DNA of 10,617 bases from Nitrospirota bacterium (GTDB taxonomy: Bacteria > Nitrospinota > Nitrospinia > Nitrospinales > Nitrospinaceae): assembly GCA_003229345.1 (NCBI GenBank), contig QIDN01000415.1, positions 1 to 10,617 on the forward strand, written 5' to 3'. This document shows positions 1 through 5,908 of this stretch, piece by piece. The translations under genes were made by a program, and so were the position numbers. A model generated the notes under the pieces. That model saw nothing but the letters and a program-made list of their open reading frames with translations. It did no database searches and had not been told where the DNA came from. Positions within the stretch are counted from its first letter, which is position 1. Every line of letters starts with the position of its first letter.

Positions 1-608
1 TGAAAGAAACGCTGGAGCGCTTGATCGCCGCGGGGCTGGATTCCATCCCCGGAGGTGGCGGAGAAATCCTGGTCGACCGCGTTCGCAAGGTCATCAGTCC
101 CAAAAAATGCTCCGCCGATCAATGGCTGGAGGTGATGGACCAGGCGCATCAGCTGGGTCTCGCAACCACCGCCACCATGATGTACGGTCATGTCGAAACC
201 CTTGCAGAACGCGTCGAACATCTTCTGCGCATCCGCGACCAGCAGGACAAGACCGGAGGATTCACCGCTTTCATTCCATGGCCGTTTCAGCCTGGACAAA
301 CGGAATTGGCAGGCCGGATCAAAGCGCAATCCAACACGGGACTGGACTACCTGCGCACCCTCGCCATCTCCCGCATCGTGCTGGATAACATCGACAATAT
401 CCAGTCCTCGTGGGTCACCCAGGGGCCGAAAATCGGCCAGATGGCTTTGTATTACGGTGCGAACGATATGGGAAGCGTGATGATGGAGGAAAACGTGGTG
501 TCCGCGGCAGGCACGACGTATGACTTGGACGAGAAGGAAATCTGCCGGTTGATCACGGACAGCGGACACACACCACAGAAACGGAATATGCGCTACGAAT
601 TTGTCTGA
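1..608 (+). CDS. mqnC: Cyclic dehypoxanthinyl futalosine synthase MqnC, C-terminal part (5' end outside window)
   Basis: This is the C-terminal ~200 residues of a radical SAM enzyme that closes the spiro ring of dehypoxanthinyl futalosine in the futalosine route to menaquinone. It acts in the cytoplasm. The frame is open from the first full codon (base 3) to TGA at 606-608. Recognisable MqnC blocks run in order: GLDSIPGGGGEILVDRVR near the start, TTATMMYGHVET, FTAFIPWPFQPGQT, and near the end SWVTQGPKIGQMALYYGAND followed by a GSVMMEENVVSAAG block. The full family length is about 350-370 residues, so the CxxxCxxC iron-sulfur motif lies upstream of the window. The related enzyme MqnE is the main alternative, but the GGGGEILVDRVR and MMEENVV blocks fit MqnC better. 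An internal TTG at base 21 could serve as a start formally, but the homology runs through it, so it is not the true start. The gene converges on the - strand block. Confidence 0.93.
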   Translation, partial: KETLERLIAAGLDSIPGGGGEILVDRVRKVISPKKCSADQWLEVMDQAHQLGLATTATMMYGHVETLAERVEHLLRIRDQQDKTGGFTAFIPWPFQPGQTELAGRIKAQSNTGLDYLRTLAISRIVLDNIDNIQSSWVTQGPKIGQMALYYGANDMGSVMMEENVVSAAGTTYDLDEKEICRLITDSGHTPQKRNMRYEFV

Positions 609-609
609 T

Positions 610-1674
610 TCAGGTGTAGGCGGGAGATTTTTTGTACCAGCCGATACCCCGGCGCATGAGAACGTTAATCACAGCCGCCACCGGTACCGCAAGAAAGACA
701 CCGAGCAAACCAAACAGTTCCGCACCCACCAGCACTGCCAGCATGATTGCCACCGGATGCAGTCCGACTTGATCGCCCACCACACGGGGAGTGATAACCA
801 TGCCTTCCAGCATCTGCACCACGCCAAACACAGCGACCACACCCAGAACCGGACCCAGTTCCTGAAATTGCAGAAACGTCAGCACTGCCGCCGGGACAAA
901 CCCGAATACCAGGCCGAGGTAAGGCACCAGGTTGGCGTAACCGGCAAGGATTCCGATGAACAGACTCATTGGCGTTCCGCAGGCAAATAGACCGACGCTG
1001 TACAATCCGGCCATCAGAGTGGCGACCATCAACTGGCCCCGCACGAAGCGCGACAGGACGCGGTCGATTTCCTTGAAGATGTCGATGAATTGTTCGCGAA
1101 TACGCGGCGGAACCATGTTCGTGATTTTGGTGTTGATGGCGTCAAAATCGCGCAATAGATAAAACATGGCAACCGGAATAATGAATATGTTGATCGCAAC
1201 CAGGATCGCGTTGAACAAACTGGAAAGAGAAGACCACAGAAATTCCGTCAAGTTTCCGAGCAGTTGAACGGGAAGCTCGCCCATCTTTTTCATTCCATCA
1301 TTGACGGCTTCCTGGATTTTACCCGGCTCCAGCCACGCAATATTTTCGATTAAAGGACGCCCCCAATCCTGAAGTGTTTGCAGATAATTCGGAAGATTGG
1401 CCGCGAGGTGTTCTATCTGTACGCGGAATAGCGGGACCAATACAGCGGTTCCCGCCAACGTCACCAGGAAAAACAAGGTCAATAGAAGAATCACCGCCGG
1501 AGTGCGGGACAGCTTCCACTTTTCCATCTTGTCCACCAGGGGATCCAGCAGATAGGCCAAAGCGAATGCAATGAAAAAAGGCGTCACCACCCGGCGCGCC
1601 AGATACAGAAAAACCAACGCCACTCCCAGAGCAATCAGGAAGGTGGTGAGTAGTTTCTTGTTTTTGGGGTCCAT
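610..1674 (-). CDS. AI-2E / PerM family (UPF0118) membrane transporter
   Basis: This is a 354-residue polytopic inner-membrane protein of the AI-2E/PerM family, whose members have been linked to autoinducer-2 export (TqsA) or Na+/H+ exchange; the substrate here cannot be told. Hydrophobic segments lie near residues 9-25, 30-47, 58-82, 148-175, 217-235, 237-268, 272-290 and 305-340. A soluble, amphipathic stretch lies between the third and fourth, as is usual for the family. Family signatures are NLVPYLG (248-254) and ITPRVVGDQVGLHP (294-307). Length is normal. The ATG at 1674 lies only two bases past the stop of the upstream gene, and a GGAAG-like ribosome binding site sits inside that gene's end, so translation is probably coupled. 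It is the last gene of the leftward run. No terminator is visible before the convergent mqnC stop. Confidence 0.92.
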   Translation of the reverse strand: MDPKNKKLLTTFLIALGVALVFLYLARRVVTPFFIAFALAYLLDPLVDKMEKWKLSRTPAVILLLTLFFLVTLAGTAVLVPLFRVQIEHLAANLPNYLQTLQDWGRPLIENIAWLEPGKIQEAVNDGMKKMGELPVQLLGNLTEFLWSSLSSLFNAILVAINIFIIPVAMFYLLRDFDAINTKITNMVPPRIREQFIDIFKEIDRVLSRFVRGQLMVATLMAGLYSVGLFACGTPMSLFIGILAGYANLVPYLGLVFGFVPAAVLTFLQFQELGPVLGVVAVFGVVQMLEGMVITPRVVGDQVGLHPVAIMLAVLVGAELFGLLGVFLAVPVAAVINVLMRRGIGWYKKSPAYT

Positions 1675-1676
1675 GG

Positions 1677-2726
1677 TCAGAGGTCTTCCATTATGGAAGG
1701 AGTCGAGCCCGAAGAGGGAGAAGGGGATCCCAATAGATCGGGGTTTTCGGAACCGGGTTCACCAATACCCACCGCGACATCCGGTTGGGGCTTGGGTTCC
1801 CAATAGCGCTTCATCGCGTCCAGGAAAAAAACCGCCATTTTTTTTCCGACTACTTCAAAAGCCTGTAGCTCTCCTTTGAATTCTTCCTCGGATTCGACGG
1901 ATGCAAAATCGCTTCTGGCCGCAATCACGACGGCCTGGGTGGTGGAGACGGCCCGTAAGGTAAGATTGGACTGCACGGTGATCAAACCTTCCGCATTTTT
2001 ATCGCCCAGACGAGTAGAAACCGCCGTACCTACAATAACAATATCCACTTTCGCTTTCAAGCCAATGTCCACTGCGGCATCGAGGTCTCCCTGAATCGCT
2101 TCAAACACCGTACTCTCGTCGACCATTTCGCTGATTTTTTCGCGCGTCGTGATCTTCACCCCTGCCGCCAGAAATTTTTGCAGTATGGCCACCTCGGAAA
2201 TGGGAACATACTCCCAGAAATCCGGCGGAGCTTCCGCAGACAAACTTCTCTCATTGACTAGAACGATAGCGGTATTGGGTTTGACCAGAGAAGCCAGAAT
2301 CCCGAGCTTGCTGAGTGCCCGGTTGATTGCCTCGGGGAAAAACACGACCTCCAGCTTGACCCGGCTGAATTGTTCCACATCGCTGTCATAGAATTCCAGA
2401 AACCGGTATTGCTTGATGTATTTTTTGGGATACTTCAACATTCTTGCCAGTCCCTTCCGATTTCGGCGATAGGCAGAGCCACCCAGAAGATCCTGCAACG
2501 CCACGGTCAGCGCATTTTTAAACGCGTAATCCACCGCTCGGGCCCGTCCCCGGGAATAATCGTTATTTTTAACGGAGGATTTGCCTTCCACTTCATAGAT
2601 CAATTGAGGCTCGCCTTTGGCCCAGACACTGCCTGCAAGAAATCCAAAAAGGAACAGCGCGGACATCGCTACAAGGAAACCCGGCGCGATTTTTGTGGAA
2701 GGAATTTGATTACTATTACGGATCAT
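1677..2726 (-). CDS. Exported protein with FlgT/CsgG-like domains, function unknown
   Basis: This is a 349-residue protein with a clear Sec signal peptide: a basic N-terminus, a hydrophobic core at about residues 14-31 and a probable cut after SVWA (36). It has no Cys at the cleavage site, so it is not a lipoprotein. Residues ~43-137 (YEVEGKSSV, an ARAVDYAFKNAL helix, then a beta-rich end with FFPEAINRAL) resemble the N-terminal domain of flagellar assembly protein FlgT and related LPP20-like folds. Residues ~150-305 (NTAIVLVNER, FLAAGVKITTREKISEM, AKVDIVIVGTAV, then a long final helix) follow the CsgG/FlgT-middle pattern of periplasmic assembly proteins. The last ~40 residues are rich in Pro, Ser and Gly and look disordered. 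Its start overlaps the rluB-like stop by ATGA. No flagellar gene is nearby, so a flagellar role is not supported by context. The domain assignment is from pattern memory only. Confidence 0.75.
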   Translation of the reverse strand: MIRNSNQIPSTKIAPGFLVAMSALFLFGFLAGSVWAKGEPQLIYEVEGKSSVKNNDYSRGRARAVDYAFKNALTVALQDLLGGSAYRRNRKGLARMLKYPKKYIKQYRFLEFYDSDVEQFSRVKLEVVFFPEAINRALSKLGILASLVKPNTAIVLVNERSLSAEAPPDFWEYVPISEVAILQKFLAAGVKITTREKISEMVDESTVFEAIQGDLDAAVDIGLKAKVDIVIVGTAVSTRLGDKNAEGLITVQSNLTLRAVSTTQAVVIAARSDFASVESEEEFKGELQAFEVVGKKMAVFFLDAMKRYWEPKPQPDVAVGIGEPGSENPDLLGSPSPSSGSTPSIMEDL

Positions 2727-3457
2727 TTTTTATCGACCTCGCGGACCAGAGCATTCAACGAACGAACTTCCTTCGGTGTTAAAAAACGGTAGGCACCCAA
2801 CGGGACCTCTTTCAGGTTGAGCTTGGCGAATTCGATGCGGTTGATTTTGATAACCGGGTGGCCCACCTTTTCACAGACCCGTTTGAGGTGGCGGTTTTTA
2901 CCCTCCGCCAGCACTATGGATAGTACACTATTCTTACCCGTCGTCCTTTTGACACGCACTTTCATAGGGCCGGTGGGACGATTATCCAACCGCACCCCTT
3001 TGCGAAGCCGGTTCAATGCTTTTTCTTCAGGCACACCGCGAACCTTGACCAGATAGGTGCGTGGGACTTTCGATTTAGGAGTCAGCAGTTTTTTGGACAA
3101 GTCGCCGTCGTTCGTAAACAACAACAGGCCTTCGGTATTAAAATCGAGACGGCCCACCGGGTACACGCGCGCAGGCAAATCCTTAAAAAAATCCATCACC
3201 GTCGGCCGGGCCTTATCGTCCTTCACCGTGGTCAAACACCCCCGGGGCTTGTTGAACAGAATGAACACCTTTTTTTCCGGAGGGGGAAGCAATCGGCCAT
3301 TCACTTTGATCCGGTCTGCATCCGGGTCAGCCTGAACTCCCTGTTGACGCACAACCGTACCATTGACCGTCACCAGGCCTTCGTCAATCAAACGCTCCGC
3401 CTCCCGGCGGGAGGCGATGCCAGCGTTGGCGATAATCTTTTGTAAACGTAGGGTCAT
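2723..3457 (-). CDS. rluB: RsuA/RluB-family rRNA pseudouridine synthase (RluB-like)
   Basis: This 244-residue cytoplasmic enzyme turns a specific uridine of rRNA into pseudouridine. RluB proteins act on helix 89 of 23S rRNA (U2605 in E. coli numbering). An S4 RNA-binding domain occupies residues ~3-48 (RLQKIIANAGIASRREAERLI, then GLVTVNG). The catalytic domain follows with FNKPRG (68-73), the catalytic loop GRLDFNTEGLLLFTNDG (102-118, Asp105), and EGKNRHLKR (185-193), which is the family's EGRNRQVRR-like motif. RluB rather than RsuA, RluE or RluF is favoured by the S4 domain, the length and the neighbouring scpB, since scpB-rluB is a common bacterial gene pair. The start is ATG at 3457, 25 bases after the scpB stop. 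Only a weak ribosome binding site is visible. The stop overlaps the next start by ATGA. Confidence 0.93.
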   Translation of the reverse strand: MTLRLQKIIANAGIASRREAERLIDEGLVTVNGTVVRQQGVQADPDADRIKVNGRLLPPPEKKVFILFNKPRGCLTTVKDDKARPTVMDFFKDLPARVYPVGRLDFNTEGLLLFTNDGDLSKKLLTPKSKVPRTYLVKVRGVPEEKALNRLRKGVRLDNRPTGPMKVRVKRTTGKNSVLSIVLAEGKNRHLKRVCEKVGHPVIKINRIEFAKLNLKEVPLGAYRFLTPKEVRSLNALVREVDKK

Positions 3458-3482
3458 AGAATCGAGCGCGGAAGATTAAGTA

Positions 3483-4151
3483 TCAAGCATTGCCCGTTTC
3501 GGGGTCGTGGGCTCCGGTGGACGCTTCCTCGCCGATGGACTCCTCGGCAAGATCGGTATCGTCGGCAGGCACATCATCAACTTCATTATTAAATGTCAAT
3601 TCAACCTGTTCGGGTTCGACTTGCCCTTCAAGTTCTTCGTTGAAGTCTTCCAATGTCGGCATTTCACTCAGATCGCGCAGGCCGAAGTATTCGAGAAATT
3701 TCTGGGTGGTGCGAAACATCATGGGCTTGCCCGGAACGTTCTTGCGACCTGCGGGGCAAATGATTTTCTTCTCCAGAAGCGTTCGGACGACGCCGCTGGA
3801 ATCCACTCCTCGGATTTCATCGACCTCCGCCCGCGTCAACGGTTGCTTGTAGGCAATGATCGCGAGTGCGTCCAGTCCGGCCCGCGACAACTTGAAACTT
3901 TTATCCAGCTTCAATAGTTTGCGAATCCAGTCCGAATACTCGGACCGCGTGCACAATTGATACCCGTCGGCCACTTCAACGATTTGCAGGTTTCTGGATT
4001 GATAGTCCTCCTGCAGTTCTCTCAATACCGCTTTCAGGTCCTCTTTGCTGGACCGGCCCAGAAACGTCTGGTACAACAGATCCGCGCTTACCGGTTGATC
4101 GGAAGCCAGCAGAAGATTTTCGATGATGGGTTTTAGCTCGTCACGGTCCAC
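3483..4151 (-). CDS. scpB: Segregation and condensation protein B
   Basis: This is ScpB, a kleisin-interacting subunit of the SMC-ScpAB complex that organises and segregates the chromosome. The 222-residue protein has the usual two winged-helix domains: residues ~1-80 (PIIENLLLASDQPVSADLL, IVEVADGYQLCTRSEY) and ~86-165 (LSRAGLDALAIIAYKQPLTR, AEVDEIRGVDSSGVVRTLLE, and PMMFRTTQKFLEYFGL). The tail from ~165 is strongly acidic and of low complexity, as is common in ScpB. The start is GTG at 4151, chosen because GAGGA lies 6-7 bases upstream and the homology begins at once. Its partner scpA, often directly upstream, is not here; the gene upstream is dcd across a 70-base gap. That gap holds an AT-rich palindrome (AATTTAAATT at 4205-4214), so scpB may have its own promoter. 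Confidence 0.95.
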   Translation of the reverse strand: MDRDELKPIIENLLLASDQPVSADLLYQTFLGRSSKEDLKAVLRELQEDYQSRNLQIVEVADGYQLCTRSEYSDWIRKLLKLDKSFKLSRAGLDALAIIAYKQPLTRAEVDEIRGVDSSGVVRTLLEKKIICPAGRKNVPGKPMMFRTTQKFLEYFGLRDLSEMPTLEDFNEELEGQVEPEQVELTFNNEVDDVPADDTDLAEESIGEEASTGAHDPETGNA

Positions 4152-4221
4152 AGTGAATCCTCGTTGTTTCGGGTCATTCTATCCTGTATGGAAAGCCACC
4201 GCAAAATTTAAATTAGAATCC

Positions 4222-5397
4222 TCAGGTTTTGAAATACTTGCTGAGGGTGAGGCCCTGGGAGTGGTAATGAGAGGCGATTTTCTTCCCGTAGACCCGTGTG
4301 GGTTTGTCGATGATGCGCTCAAACTTCAGGCGGCAGAACGTTTGCCCGTCTTCGATCATGAACGGCACGTCGTGCGGGCGGACTTCCATAACGGCGCGGG
4401 TGCCCTGCCCTTTGATCGCAGAAGTGCCCTGCCAGCCAAATCCGGGATCGAAAAATCCGGCATAATGGGTCCGCAACTCGCCGCTGTTCGGTTCGTAGGC
4501 GATCATCTCCCCCACCAAATCCGGCCAAATACAAATCTTTTCCTTCGACATCATGATGTAAAAACTTTCCGGCTCCAGTATCAGCCGGTTCTTTGAGCCG
4601 GTCAGGCGAACCGGCTCCCAGAAATCCTCTGGCTTGTAATGATTTGTTTTCGAGAGATCAATCACACTGCTGTTGGTCTTGGCCTTGTACGCAACAATGG
4701 GGTTTTTCCCCCGCCCGGCCAAATCCACGCTGATGAACAGTCCGCCGTCGACCTTCACCTTCTCCGGCTTAATGGGAGACCCCTTGATATCGTAGAGGAT
4801 CGGTTTTTTCCGGATCAGGCTTTTCAGCTTCGTGTCGGGAATTCCCGGATCGCCTTGAAGCAGGCGCAGTTGGTTGAGGGTAATGCCCTCCTGCACCCGC
4901 ACCGGAAAAGACCGGGAAATCACTTCCAGATAAAGCTTTCCCTTGTAGCCGGGGGTGATTTCATCGAACCGGTGACCATGGTCGATGATCACCCGCGTGA
5001 ACATATCCAGCCGCCCGGTGGAGCTTTTCGGGTTGGTGACACCGTAGACGGTGGACGGCAGATCCAATTCCTCTAATAGCGGAATCAGGTAAATGGCCCC
5101 TTTTTCAAGAATACCGCCGTCCCGGAGGTCCACCTCATAAAGCTGGATATCCTTCAATTTGGTCTCTACCGTTTCGTTCTCCGGAAGAAAACTGCTCTGG
5201 ACCCGGTACGCCTTCGCTCCCAGCCGCAAATCCAGGCTGACCGGCTGAATCTGAGAATCCCACAGCGTGCTGGCGGTTTGAATAATACCCTGATGACAAC
5301 CCAGCTCGATCCAATGGTCCGACAGGTATCCGGATTTTCCCTTGAGATGGCTCTGAAGCGATTTTTTGACAAGCGATTTAGCGGTTAATTTTTTCAT
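4222..5397 (-). CDS. dcd: dCTP deaminase, long two-domain type
   Basis: This 391-residue protein is about twice the length of E. coli Dcd and matches the long dCTP deaminase family (2'-deoxycytidine 5'-triphosphate deaminase, alphaproteobacterial type). The expected reaction is dCTP to dUTP plus ammonia, feeding dUTPase and dTMP synthesis. The N-terminal dUTPase-like domain has QPVSLDLRLG (51-60), NPKSSTGRLD (122-131, equivalent to the E. coli Ser111/Arg115 loop) and GYKGKLYLEV (150-159), where Glu158 fits the catalytic Glu138. The C-terminal half repeats the fold: FFDPGFGW (315-322) and AVMEVRP (335-341) with Glu338, but there is no SSxxR loop. The start is ATG at 5397; I see no good ribosome binding site. 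It faces the rightward genes across a 176-base divergent region and is probably the first gene of the leftward run. Confidence 0.9.
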   Translation of the reverse strand: MKKLTAKSLVKKSLQSHLKGKSGYLSDHWIELGCHQGIIQTASTLWDSQIQPVSLDLRLGAKAYRVQSSFLPENETVETKLKDIQLYEVDLRDGGILEKGAIYLIPLLEELDLPSTVYGVTNPKSSTGRLDMFTRVIIDHGHRFDEITPGYKGKLYLEVISRSFPVRVQEGITLNQLRLLQGDPGIPDTKLKSLIRKKPILYDIKGSPIKPEKVKVDGGLFISVDLAGRGKNPIVAYKAKTNSSVIDLSKTNHYKPEDFWEPVRLTGSKNRLILEPESFYIMMSKEKICIWPDLVGEMIAYEPNSGELRTHYAGFFDPGFGWQGTSAIKGQGTRAVMEVRPHDVPFMIEDGQTFCRLKFERIIDKPTRVYGKKIASHYHSQGLTLSKYFKT

Positions 5398-5573
5398 GAA
5401 ATGCTTGAAGGTTTCGTCCGGTTTTCATCTTTCGGGAACCGAGGATGCTCCGGAGCGGGGCCAAAGATCAGGAAGGGCTTAAAAATCCAATTGACAGGCC
5501 ATTTAGAGGTATGATTAAATCCTAATACTCTTAACTTTGCAAGCCTAGATTTGTGGATTTTTCGGGACTTCAG
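5398..5573. promoter_or_regulatory. Divergent intergenic region between dcd and the FmdB-type gene
   Basis: This stretch must supply starts for transcripts leaving in both directions. The only strong hexamer is TTGACA at 5491-5496, pointing rightward. It is followed by TATGAT at 5510-5515 with only 13 bases between, or by the poorer ATTAAA at 5514-5519 with 17. Neither pair is a clean sigma-70 promoter. A perfect 10-bp palindrome, GCTCCGGAGC, lies at 5447-5456 on the dcd side and could be an operator half-site or chance. I see no leftward promoter I would defend. Confidence 0.35.
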
Positions 5574-5837
5574 ATGCCTTTATACGAATATTATTGTGAA
5601 GATTGCCGGAAGGATTTCACGCTTCTGCAATCGGCCTCGGTTAATAAAGAAGAAACTGTATGTTCAGAATGCAGTTCTTCCAATGTACGTGCTCAAATGT
5701 CCTCTTTTTCTTCCAAAATACCACCGAGGACGACCCCCAGCACCGTGAAAGCGGGACCGGTTACGGCCGACGAGTTGCCCAATAAAAATGTATTGAATCT
5801 TCCGATACCCAAACACGTGTCTGAATACCACGATTAA
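5574..5837 (+). CDS. FmdB-family zinc ribbon protein
   Basis: This is a small 87-residue protein beginning MPLYEYYCEDCRKDF, the hallmark start of the FmdB family of putative regulatory zinc ribbons. Two CxxC pairs at C8/C11 and C30/C33 should bind one zinc ion, and the SSF just after the second pair is also typical. The tail (about 50-87) is Pro- and Thr-rich and not recognisable. The ATG at 5574 is chosen over an in-frame GTG at 5553 because family members start exactly with MPxYEY, and GGGA lies about seven bases before it. Proteins of this type are named after an amide-operon gene of Methylophilus, but the function is not established. It is followed after 71 bases by the TPR-cupredoxin gene on the same strand and may be co-transcribed with it. 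Confidence 0.88.
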   Translation: MPLYEYYCEDCRKDFTLLQSASVNKEETVCSECSSSNVRAQMSSFSSKIPPRTTPSTVKAGPVTADELPNKNVLNLPIPKHVSEYHD

Positions 5838-5892
5838 GAACCCAAACCCATGCAACGGGTTCAGAGCCAAACCATTATTTTATAAGGCTCTG
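5838..5892 (+). repeat. Two adjacent inverted repeats between the FmdB-type and TPR-cupredoxin genes
   Basis: GAACCC (5838-5843) pairs with GGGTTC (5857-5862), and CAGAGCC (5862-5868) pairs with GGCTCTG (5886-5892) around an AT-rich 17-base loop. They begin directly after the stop codon. No T-run follows either stem, so this is not a standard intrinsic terminator. It could act as an attenuator or mRNA-stabilising structure, since the second stem ends 16 bases before the next start codon, or it could be chance. Confidence 0.35.
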
Positions 5893-5908
5893 TTTCGACA
5901 AGGCTTAC

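Noticed and set aside
5553..5573. GTG at 5553 as start of the FmdB-type gene
   Set aside because: Family members begin at MPxYEY, which is the ATG at 5574; the extra seven residues match nothing.
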